From positions 1-33,268 of the forward strand of contig JAPULZ010000205.1 in the NCBI GenBank assembly GCA_027294455.1: 33,268 nucleotides of DNA. Reading direction: 5' to 3'. Positions 24,129-32,698 of the stretch are shown here, one piece after another. This DNA comes from Gemmatimonadota bacterium (GTDB lineage: Bacteria; Gemmatimonadota; Gemmatimonadetes; Gemmatimonadales; GWC2-71-9). Under the pieces are notes generated by a model that saw only the letters and a program-made list of their open reading frames with translations, did no database searches and was not told where the DNA came from. How positions within the stretch are numbered: the first letter of the stretch is position 1; the number at the start of each line of letters is the position of its first letter. The translations under genes were made by a program, and so were the position numbers.

Positions 24129-26456
24129 CTACCCGCCCGCCCGCCTCCGCGGCGCCGGCGCCGGAAACTCGTAGGCCGGCGGCGGTTCCGCACCGAGCAG
24201 GTGCCGCACGAAGTAATCCCACCGGCGGCGCATCATGTACGGCTCGTTGCCGAAGCCATGGCGCCGATTCGGGAACAGGATGAGATCGAAGTCCTTGTTG
24301 GCCGCGATGAGGGCGTCCACCACGAGGAGCGTGTTGTAGGGCGGCACGTTGTTGTCCATGGTGCCGTGCGCCAGCAGCAGTTTCCCTCGGAGGTTCTCCG
24401 CCAGGAGTTGGTTGGCCTGGTTGTCGTAATTGGTCGAGCCGTCGGGATGCGCTTCGAGCAGTCCCTGCCACTTCTCGCCCCAATCGTCCTCGTAATTGCG
24501 GTTGTCGTGGTTGCCTGCCTGTGACACCGCCACCTTGTAGAAGTCCGGATAGCGCATGATGGCGTCGGCGGACGCGAACCCGCCTCCCGAATGCCCCCAG
24601 GTACCCACCCGGTCGAGGTCCATGAAGGAATGCCGCCGCGCCAATTGGCGGATCATGGCGATCTGATCCGGCAGACCGTTGTCTCCCATGTTACCGTAGT
24701 AGGCTTCGTGGAATGACTTCGAGCGCATTGGCGTGCCCATGGCGTCGACCTCGACCACGATGAATCCCAGCTCGGCCAGGGCCTGCTTGTCGCTCCGCGA
24801 GGCGCTGAAGCTGCGACTCCCCACACTTCCCGATTGCGGGCCTGGATAGAGGTAGTTGAGGATCGGGTAGGATCCCGATGGATCCAGGTTCGTGGGCTGG
24901 TACATCAACCCGTGCAGATCGGTGCTGCCGTCGCGCGCCTTGACGGTGAAGGGAATGGGTGGCTGCCATCCCGCGGCCACGAGGCGCGAGATGTCGGCCT
25001 CTTCGAGGGCGAGCAGGGACTCTCCCCTTTTGTTCCGGACGACGGTGACGGGAGGAACGGTTGGCGTCGAGTAGCTATCGACGAAATAGTCACCCGACGG
25101 TGAGAGCGTGACGGTGTGGTTCGCGCTGTCGGGGGTCAGCAAGCGCAAGTTGTCGCCGTCCAGGCCGATGCTGTAGAAGTACTGGAAGTACGGATCGCCG
25201 GGTTTGCGACCGGCCCCGGTGAAGTAGAGGGTGCGGTTCTCTTCGTCGATCCGTCGCACCTGCAGCACGTTCCAGTCGCCGCTCGTGACTTGATGCTTGA
25301 GCCGGCCGGTCTGAAGATCGTAGAGGTACAAGTGGCCCCAGTCGTCCCGCTGGGAAAACCACAGCACTTCGTTCGATCCGCTCAATAGATGCCAGTTGAT
25401 GGCGCCGTTGCCCGATTCGAAGAACGTCTCGACCGTCTCTTCCAGCACGTCGCGCACTTCGCCGGTCTCCGGATCGGCGATGCGCAGCTGGGCCTGTTTG
25501 TGATCCCGGGAGTTCGACACGAACGCGAGGTGCAAACCGTCCGGACTCCACTCCACGTCGGAGAAGTCGGCGCCGCGGCAGCGAATGTGGTCGCAAAGGC
25601 TGGAGCGATGCTGGTCGGGCGGCATCTGCAGCCGCACCACCTGCGCGGCGGCGACGTCGATCACCACGCGGTGGATCCGGAAGATGACACTGTCTTCCGG
25701 CAGCGGGTACTTCCACGCCTCGAGGGTGGGGTGGCCGACGTTGGTGGAGACGAGATACATCTCGCCGACGCCCCGTTGGTCGTGTTGAAACGTCGTGATC
25801 TTCTTGGAGTCGGGAGACCACAGGAGCACCGGACGCTCGCTCTTGGTCCAGCCGGCGTTGTCCGTCGCATAGCCGAAATCCTTCACACCGTCGGTGGTGA
25901 GCGGCCACGCCTCGGAGGTTCCCGTGTCTCGCACCCACAGGTTGTAGTCCTGGATGTATGCGGCGCGGGTGCCGTCGGGCGAGAGCACGGCGTTCTCGTT
26001 GGCTGCTGGATCGCGGCTCGGGTCGGCGGCGCAGGTGTACGCCAGGATGTTACACGAGTAGAAGCGGTTGCGCACGTCGAACGTGATCGCACGGCCGTCA
26101 TCGGCGAACTCGAACGCGGTAAACGGCAACGCGAAGGCCGTGTAGTCGTTGCCCGAGGCGGCGGACAGCGCCGCGGCGAGCCGCCCGTGATCGAAGGCGC
26201 GCTCCCGAGTCCCCGATTCCGGATTTGCGAGGACGAATTCCGCTCCGTCCGGGATGGTGTTGCGGTACCACAAGCGGCCGTCGTCCAGCCACGTGGGCCG
26301 TACCGTCGCGCCGAACACCAGTGGGGTCGTGTTGGCACTCAGGAACCGCTCGGCGCGGGCGTAATCGGAGGCGGTGAGGGCGCGGATGGCTTGTTGTTGC
26401 GCGACGGCGGGAGCCGCCAAGCCGAGAATTGCGAGTAACGCGAGATTGGATCGCAT
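24129..26456 (-). CDS. Exported dipeptidyl-peptidase IV-like S9 peptidase
   Basis: The product is 775 residues from ATG 26456, with AGAGGA closely upstream. A signal peptide (MRSNLALLAILGLAAPAVAQ) is followed by a DPP-IV N-terminal beta-propeller (about 60-500; 'VLSPDGTRAAYIQDYNLWVR', 'DVEWSPDGLHLAFVSNSRD'). The S9 alpha/beta-hydrolase domain has Ser623 (GTWGHSGGGFAS), Asp701 (HGTMDNNVP) and His733 (PNRRHGFG). These enzymes release dipeptides or small peptides from N-termini, often after Pro or Ala. The basic C-terminus (PAPAPRRRAGG) is short and unstructured. It lies 45 bp after the M28 gene on the same strand, so the two probably form an operon. Confidence 0.94.
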   Translation of the reverse strand: MRSNLALLAILGLAAPAVAQQQAIRALTASDYARAERFLSANTTPLVFGATVRPTWLDDGRLWYRNTIPDGAEFVLANPESGTRERAFDHGRLAAALSAASGNDYTAFALPFTAFEFADDGRAITFDVRNRFYSCNILAYTCAADPSRDPAANENAVLSPDGTRAAYIQDYNLWVRDTGTSEAWPLTTDGVKDFGYATDNAGWTKSERPVLLWSPDSKKITTFQHDQRGVGEMYLVSTNVGHPTLEAWKYPLPEDSVIFRIHRVVIDVAAAQVVRLQMPPDQHRSSLCDHIRCRGADFSDVEWSPDGLHLAFVSNSRDHKQAQLRIADPETGEVRDVLEETVETFFESGNGAINWHLLSGSNEVLWFSQRDDWGHLYLYDLQTGRLKHQVTSGDWNVLQVRRIDEENRTLYFTGAGRKPGDPYFQYFYSIGLDGDNLRLLTPDSANHTVTLSPSGDYFVDSYSTPTVPPVTVVRNKRGESLLALEEADISRLVAAGWQPPIPFTVKARDGSTDLHGLMYQPTNLDPSGSYPILNYLYPGPQSGSVGSRSFSASRSDKQALAELGFIVVEVDAMGTPMRSKSFHEAYYGNMGDNGLPDQIAMIRQLARRHSFMDLDRVGTWGHSGGGFASADAIMRYPDFYKVAVSQAGNHDNRNYEDDWGEKWQGLLEAHPDGSTNYDNQANQLLAENLRGKLLLAHGTMDNNVPPYNTLLVVDALIAANKDFDLILFPNRRHGFGNEPYMMRRRWDYFVRHLLGAEPPPAYEFPAPAPRRRAGG

Positions 26457-26501
26457 ACTGTCCTCTATGAGAATTTCGTGAAGGCATGAACGGCTGTAGC
26501 G

Positions 26502-28073
26502 TTACCGCGGGGTCCTCCGCGGCGGCCGGCACTGCCCCCATTGTCGGGGCTGCCCGGTGCGTGGGTTGTTCGGGAGCGCCGCTTTGTCGCGTCCCATACG
26601 CTCGGGATCCTCCGAGGCCATGTAGGCCAACATGGCGGCGACCGTAGCGTTCTCCTTCAAGTCGTCGAACACGATCTTGTCGTACGTGTCCCGGTTCGTG
26701 TGCCAGGTGTACTGGCGATACTCGTCGTACGGCGACTGCAGGCGAAATGCCGGCGCGCCGGCGCACACGAACGAGGTGTGATCGCTGCCGGAGTTGGCCT
26801 GAGGCCCTGGGAACTGCAGCTCGATGTGCTCGGAGAATTCGGTGGGGACGGCGGCCATGTATCTGGTGAAGTGGCTGCCGGCGTCGGCAAACCCCTGGCC
26901 CTCGATGATCTCGAAGCGCCAGGTGCCGTTGTCCTGGTTGAATGCGAGCTGCAGGCCCTCCATCACCTCCGGGTGATCCTCGCGGAAGGAGCCCGAGCCG
27001 ATGAGGCCCATCTCCTCGGAGCTCCAGTGGCCCACCAGGATGGTGCGCCGGGGGTTGGGATACGTTTCCTTCAGGATGCGCATGGCCTCGAGCATGGTGA
27101 GGGTTCCGGTGCCGTTGTCGGTGGCTCCGGTGCCGGCATGCCAGGAATCGAGGTGGGCACCTAGCAGCACGTACTCGTCTGGCAGTTCCGTCCCGCGCAT
27201 TTCCGCTACCACGTTGAACTGCGGCACGACACCGAGATTCTGTGACTCGGCGTTGACGCGAAGCACCGGGGTCTGGCCGTTCTCGGCCAGGCGGAACAGC
27301 AAGCCGTAGTCTTCACACGATACGTCGATCGCGGCCGCGTTTTGCGCTCCGGTGCGGAACACCTTGTTGACTCCCCAGCCACCCGACCAGCGCGAGGACA
27401 GGAGGCCCAGCGCCCCGGCCTCGTCGATCGTCGACTCCAGCAGCCGTGGGTTGCCCAGCGGCGCGATGCGCGTGGCCCAGCCGCGGAACGAGGCGATGCG
27501 CAAGGAATCGAGGCGCTCCACGGTTTCAGGCCGGGCGTAGCGCTCCAGTTCCTGGTGTGCCCGGCACGTGGGCTCGGGGGCCGACATGAGCACGAACTTG
27601 CCCCGGACCGACTGCAGCCACTCCCGCGCCGTTGCCTCCGTCAGGCCTGTCGGGGGGAGAGTGACTTCTCCATCCACGGGTCCGTTCGTACTCGGGCTCC
27701 ACGCCAGCAGCTTCGTTGCCAGGGTATGGACGCGCGGCTCGAGCATGTCCACGTGGAGGATGCCCTGCTGCCAGCCGTTCCAGGTGCCGTACTCCTCCTT
27801 GCGGGCTGACACGCCCCAGCTGCCGTAGAGCTCTACCAGCCAGTCCTGGGCGGCGGCCAGGTTGGGGGAGCCGGCCAGCCGGGGGCCGATGACGTTCAGG
27901 AGGTGATGCGCCAACTGCTCCGTGTGGGAGTTCTCGATCCCCACCTCCCACATCCGACGGATGACGGGATCCTCGGTGGGGAACGTCTGGGTGGCGGCCC
28001 TAGCAGGGAACGTGCTCAGGATCGCGATGGTTGCCCCGACTGGGACGAGCTGAATCAGACGAGCAGTGCGCAT
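26502..28073 (-). CDS. Exported M28-family zinc aminopeptidase
   Basis: The product is 523 residues from ATG 28073, with GAGGAG 6 bases upstream; an in-frame start at 28202 lacks support. A signal peptide covers about residues 1-27 (MRTARLIQLVPVGATIAILS). A PA-like insert is possible at about 130-270. The M28 metal site is complete: His307 (GAHLDSWHAGTGATDNG), Asp319 bridging, Glu353-Glu354 (SSEEMGL, general base and ligand), Asp381 (FNQDNGT) and His458 (YTWHTNRDT). It should remove N-terminal residues from extracellular peptides. With the S9 enzyme it would complete stepwise digestion to amino acids and dipeptides. The C-terminal tail is Arg/Pro-rich. Confidence 0.94.
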   Translation of the reverse strand: MRTARLIQLVPVGATIAILSTFPARAATQTFPTEDPVIRRMWEVGIENSHTEQLAHHLLNVIGPRLAGSPNLAAAQDWLVELYGSWGVSARKEEYGTWNGWQQGILHVDMLEPRVHTLATKLLAWSPSTNGPVDGEVTLPPTGLTEATAREWLQSVRGKFVLMSAPEPTCRAHQELERYARPETVERLDSLRIASFRGWATRIAPLGNPRLLESTIDEAGALGLLSSRWSGGWGVNKVFRTGAQNAAAIDVSCEDYGLLFRLAENGQTPVLRVNAESQNLGVVPQFNVVAEMRGTELPDEYVLLGAHLDSWHAGTGATDNGTGTLTMLEAMRILKETYPNPRRTILVGHWSSEEMGLIGSGSFREDHPEVMEGLQLAFNQDNGTWRFEIIEGQGFADAGSHFTRYMAAVPTEFSEHIELQFPGPQANSGSDHTSFVCAGAPAFRLQSPYDEYRQYTWHTNRDTYDKIVFDDLKENATVAAMLAYMASEDPERMGRDKAALPNNPRTGQPRQWGQCRPPRRTPR

Positions 28074-28243
28074 CGGTTCTCCTCGGGCGTGGCAATGGGC
28101 CCCTGACCATGAGCGCGGGCCGCGTTTCGGGGCTCGGACCGGGCGGCCGGCTCGGGCGTGGAAAGATAGGCGGTCCGGCCTCCGACTGCAGTTCCCGGCC
28201 AAGGGCCGCGGTGGCCGTCACCGCGTCGCCACGTCGACCGTCA

Positions 28244-28259
28244 GAATCGTTTGCGATTC
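28244..28259. terminator. Small hairpin downstream of the kinase remnant
   Basis: GAATCG (28244-28249) and CGATTC (28254-28259) form a 6-bp stem with a TTTG loop, about 20 bases beyond the stop of the kinase fragment. It could be the old terminator of that gene. Evidence is limited to the stem. Confidence 0.3.
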
Positions 28260-28278
28260 CTGCGTGGCTGCGAGCACC

Positions 28279-28470
28279 TCATTGCCCCGCCGCCTCACCA
28301 AACTGATTCCACCACCCCCGAGAGCGGTCGGCATCCCACTCGCGGGCGTCGCGGCATCGTCCGAGCATGACGTTCAGCGCCCGCGCACTTCGGGGACGAT
28401 AAGCGGGCTTCTTGGCGAGGCACGAGAGAACGATTTCCTCGAGATCGAACGCGGTTCGATTACTCGCAGA
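28279..28470 (-). pseudogene. C-terminal remnant of a Ser/Thr protein kinase
   Basis: The minus-strand frame ending at 28279 reads 'FDLEEIVLSCLAKKPAYRPR', 'SARALNVMLGRCRDAREWDA' and DRSRGWWNQF. This matches the last kinase subdomain (XI: D-L-E-x-I-V-L-x-CLAK-x-P-x-x-RP-x-SA) and the WT-x-x-x-A-x-x-WW tail of bacterial Hanks-type kinases. Nothing resembling the ATP-binding or catalytic loops occurs upstream; that side is replaced by the HTH gene on the other strand. About 55 residues of a 300-900-residue protein remain. Confidence 0.65.
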
Positions 28471-28572
28471 TCGGCTCGTGCCGGGCACTTTGTAACGGTG
28501 CGGCATCCCGCTATCTTTGACCATTGGGCTTTCCTTATTCATGACGACATCGGGGCTCCTCACCGACACCCC

Positions 28573-29289
28573 ATGTCCCAAGCCACAGGCTCTGTCGTGA
28601 AATCATCCAAGAAGGAACACGGCAAGCTGGGGAAGATGCTCCGGGACCGTCTCAAGGAGAACGAGAAGACGCCCGAGGAACTCGCCGACGCCGCTCACGT
28701 TCCCATCGAATACATGCGAGACCTGCTCGCCGGCCGTCGCCGGCCGCCGCGGCCGGCTCGGACCGACATCTACGAACCCATGACGACCTTCCTCCGGTTC
28801 AGCCGGAACGAACTCGCCGAGGCCGCCACGGCCGAGCGCGCGGCCACCGCGCCCGCCAAACCGGCGTCACCCAAACCCAAGGTGCGCGATCGCATGCTCG
28901 AGCTGTGTGACCCCAAGACGGCCAAGACCCTGGAGAAGCGGCGCGCCAAAAACGGCAACGCCGAGATCACCGGCTTCTTGCAGCGCGTGTTGGACGTTAC
29001 CCAGGGGGCTGTGCGGCGCGTGCTGGCCGATCAGGTCACCCTGCGCATTGCGGCCGAGCGCTCCGGCGGGACCTATCCGGCCATGCGGCTCAAGGTCCTG
29101 GAATTCCTGGACACCACGCCCGATACCCTCACCCTCGACGATCTCACCCGGTTTCTCATCCCGCGCATCAGGCTGTGGGACGTGGATCTGGAGACCGGCG
29201 TGTTGCGTGTCGTGATGCATTCGAAGACACCCGGCGAACGCGACCGCCGCGGATCGCGCATGCCCCCCAACGGAATTGCTGCCATGTAG
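28573..29289 (+). CDS. HTH (XRE-like) DNA-binding protein
   Basis: The likely start is ATG 28573 (MSQATGSVVKSSKKEHGKLG), giving 238 residues. The ribosome site is weak, and GTG 28594 is an alternative. Residues ~18-60 resemble an XRE-type helix-turn-helix: 'LGKMLRDRLKENEKTPEELA', 'DAAHVPIEYMRDLLAGRRRP'. An Ala/Pro/Lys linker follows, then a second helical unit, 'GNAEITGFLQRVLDVTQGAV' and 'RRVLADQVTLRIAAERSGG', which may be another HTH-like fold. No signal peptide is present, and the protein is basic, consistent with DNA binding. The last codon and stop, ATGTAG, lie just before palindromic repeat copy 4. Targets are unknown. Confidence 0.7.
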   Translation: MSQATGSVVKSSKKEHGKLGKMLRDRLKENEKTPEELADAAHVPIEYMRDLLAGRRRPPRPARTDIYEPMTTFLRFSRNELAEAATAERAATAPAKPASPKPKVRDRMLELCDPKTAKTLEKRRAKNGNAEITGFLQRVLDVTQGAVRRVLADQVTLRIAAERSGGTYPAMRLKVLEFLDTTPDTLTLDDLTRFLIPRIRLWDVDLETGVLRVVMHSKTPGERDRRGSRMPPNGIAAM

Positions 29290-29293
29290 TAAA

Positions 29294-29311
29294 GGCGAGG
29301 CATGCCTCGCC
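29294..29311. repeat. Interspersed palindromic repeat, copy 4
   Basis: GGCGAGGCATGCCTCGCC is a perfect 18-base palindrome starting 5 bases after the HTH gene stop. The left flank (TAGTAAA) includes that TAG stop. It is the same core sequence as the copy at 32608-32625. Confidence 0.85.
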
Positions 29312-29341
29312 CTCCAACGACTGCACTCGTCCGTCCCAGTA

Positions 29342-29371
29342 TTGCCGGAAAACACTTCTAAAAATTATACT
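29342..29371 (+). promoter_or_regulatory. Candidate promoter of the 29464 gene
   Basis: TTGCCG (29342-29347) and TATACT (29366-29371) are 18 bases apart in an AT-rich stretch ahead of the secreted-protein gene. A second -10-like TATAGT lies at 29381-29386. The local AT content is unusual for this window, which supports a control region. Confidence 0.4.
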
Positions 29372-29463
29372 CTCTTGCATTATAGTCGGTATGCGGTAGA
29401 ATCTCCTGACGCCGTGGAGCGAAGCCCGTCGACCCCCAGCACCTCTCTCAGGAGCCAAGAACC

Positions 29464-30090
29464 GTGATCAGATCAGGCATTGCCGGCATTGCCCGGACAG
29501 CCCTCCTCGTATCCGCCGGGCTCGTGGCCGGCACGTCGGCCGCGGCCATGCAAGTGTCGGTGGAGGAACAAATCGCGGCGGCGGTACTGCCGCTCGGTCA
29601 CGAGCATCGTGGCGAAGCAACCGTGTTCGGCTATCGAGACAGCTTACACCTCGGGGTCCTGCGATGGGGATCCAACGGGTTCGTGTGTGAGAGCGACCGT
29701 CCGGGAGACGCGCGCTACCAGGTGCGGTGCTTCGACGCGGCCCTGACCCAGTTCTTCCGTCGGCGTGATGAACTGAACGCCGCCGGGATCCAGGGCGATG
29801 CCCGCTGGGAGCTCATGGAGGCCGAAGTGAAGACCGGGATTCTCGAACTGCCGCCCGGATCAATCGAAGTGGCGCTCAAGGGTCGCATCAACGAATCGAC
29901 CGGTGAGCCGGACTCGCTGACCATCACCCATTACATCTACCTCCCCTTCGCCACACCGGAGTCGACGGGTCTCTCGACGACAGACGGCGGCGACGGCAAG
30001 CCGTATCTCATGGATCCCGGGCATCTCGACGCCCACATGCACGTGCCCGGACCCACTCGGCCGTTCCGGCGGGGTTCCAATTTACGGTAG
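29464..30090 (+). CDS. Secreted protein of unknown function
   Basis: The product is 208 residues from GTG 29464, with AGGAG 9 bases upstream. A signal peptide (IRSGIAGIARTALLVSAGLV, ending near SAAA) leads to 'VEEQIAAAVLPLGHEHRGEA', 'RWGSNGFVCESDRPGD' and 'RYQVRCFDAALTQFF'. Near the end it has 'THYIYLPFATPESTGLSTTD' and 'KPYLMDPGHLDAHMHVPGP'. Two Cys (in FVCES and VRCFD) could form a disulfide. The pattern EEQIAAAVLPL, GSNGFVC, YLPFATPESTGL and LM-x-PG-x-x-x-AH-x resembles a conserved family of exported proteins from soil bacteria with no assigned role. It precedes the ADOP gene at 30149 by 58 bp and may be cotranscribed with it. Confidence 0.75.
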   Translation: MIRSGIAGIARTALLVSAGLVAGTSAAAMQVSVEEQIAAAVLPLGHEHRGEATVFGYRDSLHLGVLRWGSNGFVCESDRPGDARYQVRCFDAALTQFFRRRDELNAAGIQGDARWELMEAEVKTGILELPPGSIEVALKGRINESTGEPDSLTITHYIYLPFATPESTGLSTTDGGDGKPYLMDPGHLDAHMHVPGPTRPFRRGSNLR

Positions 30091-30148
30091 CCCGGTACCA
30101 AGATTCAGAGTAAGAATGTAGGAATGTCCTTCTGCAGCGAGGCCGCCC

Positions 30149-32593
30149 GTGACCCTGATCCAAAATTTGCACTTCGCCGCCCGCAGCCTGTCCCGGTCCC
30201 CGGGCTTCACGCTGGCATTCGTCCTCACCTTGGGGCTGGGCATCGGTGCCAACACGGCCATCTTCAGCGTAGTCCGTGGTGTATTGTTGCGACCCCTGCC
30301 GCACCGGGACGGCGACAACCTGGTCTATCTCCGACAGTCCGCCGAGCTGGCCGGCGTGGACAACACCCTGTTTTCGGTCCCCGAAATTCTCGATTACCGC
30401 ACGGCGTCCACGACGCTTTCCGGATTTGCCGAGTTCTCGGCGATGACGTTCAACATGCTGGGCCAGGGAGATCCCGCCCAGGTGCTCGCCGGCATCGTCA
30501 CCGGCGATTTCTTCGAGGTCATGGGGTTGGGCCCCGTGGTGGGGCGCGTGTTCGATTCGGGTGATGACGGCGAGGCCGCCGCACCGGTGTTGGTATTGAC
30601 CAACGAGTACTGGATGCGCGCGTTCGGCGGTGATCCCGCCATCGTGGGCAAGACGGTTCGCATGAACGGCCGCACCCTCACGATCGTCGGCGTGCTGCAG
30701 CGCGCGCCCCACTATCCGGAACAGACCGACGTGTTCGTCAACATGGTGACGAGCCCGCACCACCTGAGCGCGACCATGGCGCACGGCCGCACGCACCGCA
30801 TGACGGAGGTCTTTGCCAGGTTGACGCCGGGGCACGACGTGCCTGCCGCCCGGGTCGAGCTCGACGCCATTGCCGCCAATGTCCACGCCGAGTACCCGGA
30901 ATCCTACGAAGCCGCCGCCGGATACAAGATCTCGGTCACGCCGCTCAGGACGGTGCTGACGCAACGCGCCGCGCTCACGTTGTACGTCCTCCTGGGCACG
31001 GCGGCGTTCGTGTTGCTGATCGCGTGTGCCAACGTGGCCAACCTCACGTTGACGCGTAACATACGGCGATGGCGCGAGCTGGTCGTCCGCGCCGCGCTGG
31101 GGGCCGGGACGGGCCGCCTGCGCCGGCTCTTGCTCTACGAGAACCTGGTGCTGTCACTCGCCGGTGGCGCCGTCGGTTTGATCCTGGCCTATGCAGGTGT
31201 CGATTTCTTGGTGGCGTTCGCGGAGCGGTTCACGCCACGGGCGGCGGAAATTCGTCTCGATTGGGCCGTGCTGGCATTCACCCTGGTGCTGGCCATCGGA
31301 GCGGCGGTGGCGTTTGCCTTCGTTCCCTCTCTGCCGGAACAAGCCACCATGGGCGCAGCCATTGCTTCAGGCAGCACCCGCAGCACGGGCGGTCTTGCGA
31401 AGGCGCGCGTGCAGCGTGGGCTCGTGGTGGCACAGCTCGCCGTGTCGTTCGTGCTGCTGACCGGTGCCGGGCTTTTCGTGCGCACGCTGATAAACCTGTA
31501 CGGCGTGGACCCAGGCGTGGATTTGGAGAACGTCCTCACGATGGAAGTTCCCGCGACGGAGGCCGGGCGCACCGACGCGGAGGTGCTGGAGTACTACGAA
31601 ACGATGCGTGACCGGATCGCGGCGGTGCCCGGCGTGGAGGAAGTGGGCATCGGTTCGGCGATTCCGTTGCGGGCCTCGGGGTTCCGACTCGAGGTCAAGG
31701 CGGAGGGCCGTCCCGTCGATCCCAACGAACCCACGCCCATGGCCGAATTCCGCACGGCGACGCCGGAGTATTTTCGCGCGGCGGGCATTCCCCTTGTGCG
31801 GGGACGGGAATTTCGCAACACCGACCGGGAAAGTTCCGGCAAGGTGGTCATGCTCAACGAAACCTTGGCGCGGCGATTGTTTCCCGATCAGGATCCCATC
31901 GGCCGGCGCGTTGCGTGGATGGGAGACGTGTTGCGGTTCATTCCCATCACCGGCGAGTGGCGCACGGTGGTCGGCGTGGTGGGGGATACCAAGGACGCCG
32001 GATTGGATGAAGCGCCGGCCTCCGTGATGTTCCATCCGTTCGCGCAGGAGATCTGGAGCGGTAGCCTCGTGATCCGCACGGCGACCAGTGCCGCGCCCAT
32101 CGCCCGGGCCGCCACTCGGATAATTCGCGAGCTGGACGCCGAACAGCCCATCGAAAATGTGCTCACCCTGGCCGAGATCCGCGGCCAGACTGTGGCACCC
32201 AATCGATTGAACGCGGCACTGGTTGCGGCGTTCGGGGTGCTGGCGCTCGTCATCGCCGCCGTGGGCATCGCCGGGGTGCTCGGTTTCTCGGTGAGCCAGC
32301 GGACCAACGAGATCGGGATCCGCATGAGTCTCGGCGCGGACGGCGGCACGGTGCAACGCATGGTCTTGCGCGAGGGCGCCCTGTTGTTGGGAATCGGATT
32401 GGCGATCGGGGCATTGGGATCGTTGGGCGTGTCCCGCCTCGTCACCGGCCTGTTGTTCGACGTCGCACCATCGGATCCGCTGACCCTGGGAGCGGTGGCG
32501 TTGCTCCTGGCAGCGGTGAGCATCGGCGCATCGTGGGTGCCGGCAGCGCGGGCCTCGAGCGTCGAACCGGTGGAAGCGCTTCGCTTCGACTAA
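30149..32593 (+). CDS. ADOP-type MacB/FtsX permease without PadR
   Basis: The product is 814 residues from GTG 30149, with GAGG 6 bases upstream. It lacks the ~80-residue prefix domain of the 17606-20347 permease and has no PadR neighbour. The order is: N-terminal helix at about 18-42 ('FTLAFVLTLGLGIGANTAIF'), MacB_PCD, FtsX unit ('NVANLTLTRNIRRWRELVVR', 'AALGAGTG'), second PCD ('VVMLNETLARRLFPDQDPIG', 'RTVVGVVGDTKDAGLDEAP'), second FtsX unit ('LGFSVSQRTNEIGIRMSLGA') and the terminal 'PAARASSVEPVEALRFD'. It is predicted to work in the inner membrane with an ATPase encoded elsewhere, to move lipids, lipoproteins or peptides. The substrate is not known. Confidence 0.93.
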   Translation: MTLIQNLHFAARSLSRSPGFTLAFVLTLGLGIGANTAIFSVVRGVLLRPLPHRDGDNLVYLRQSAELAGVDNTLFSVPEILDYRTASTTLSGFAEFSAMTFNMLGQGDPAQVLAGIVTGDFFEVMGLGPVVGRVFDSGDDGEAAAPVLVLTNEYWMRAFGGDPAIVGKTVRMNGRTLTIVGVLQRAPHYPEQTDVFVNMVTSPHHLSATMAHGRTHRMTEVFARLTPGHDVPAARVELDAIAANVHAEYPESYEAAAGYKISVTPLRTVLTQRAALTLYVLLGTAAFVLLIACANVANLTLTRNIRRWRELVVRAALGAGTGRLRRLLLYENLVLSLAGGAVGLILAYAGVDFLVAFAERFTPRAAEIRLDWAVLAFTLVLAIGAAVAFAFVPSLPEQATMGAAIASGSTRSTGGLAKARVQRGLVVAQLAVSFVLLTGAGLFVRTLINLYGVDPGVDLENVLTMEVPATEAGRTDAEVLEYYETMRDRIAAVPGVEEVGIGSAIPLRASGFRLEVKAEGRPVDPNEPTPMAEFRTATPEYFRAAGIPLVRGREFRNTDRESSGKVVMLNETLARRLFPDQDPIGRRVAWMGDVLRFIPITGEWRTVVGVVGDTKDAGLDEAPASVMFHPFAQEIWSGSLVIRTATSAAPIARAATRIIRELDAEQPIENVLTLAEIRGQTVAPNRLNAALVAAFGVLALVIAAVGIAGVLGFSVSQRTNEIGIRMSLGADGGTVQRMVLREGALLLGIGLAIGALGSLGVSRLVTGLLFDVAPSDPLTLGAVALLLAAVSIGASWVPAARASSVEPVEALRFD

Positions 32594-32607
32594 CGCTTCG
32601 ACGGACG

Positions 32608-32625
32608 GGCGAGGCATGCCTCGCC
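32608..32625. repeat. Interspersed palindromic repeat, copy 5
   Basis: GGCGAGGCATGCCTCGCC, a perfect 18-base palindrome identical to copy 4, lies 14 bases after the ADOP stop. Its right flank, TTTACAAC, mirrors the AAA left flank of copy 4. Confidence 0.85.
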
Positions 32626-32645
32626 TTTACAACAATTGCCCTTGT

Positions 32646-32678
32646 CCCTAGGCCAAGGACTTCTCTTGGCTCGTAGGG
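32646..32678. terminator. Imperfect hairpin after the ADOP gene, merging into a half-repeat
   Basis: GCCAAG (32652-32657) pairs with CTTGGC (32665-32670), and outer arms CCCTA (32646-32650) and TAGGG (32674-32678) pair across a small internal loop. The right arm begins GTAGGGGCGGGGCA (32673-32686), which looks like one diverged arm of the dispersed palindrome. It separates the ADOP gene from the MFS gene. Confidence 0.45.
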
Positions 32679-32698
32679 GCGGGGCAGGGAGACGATGC

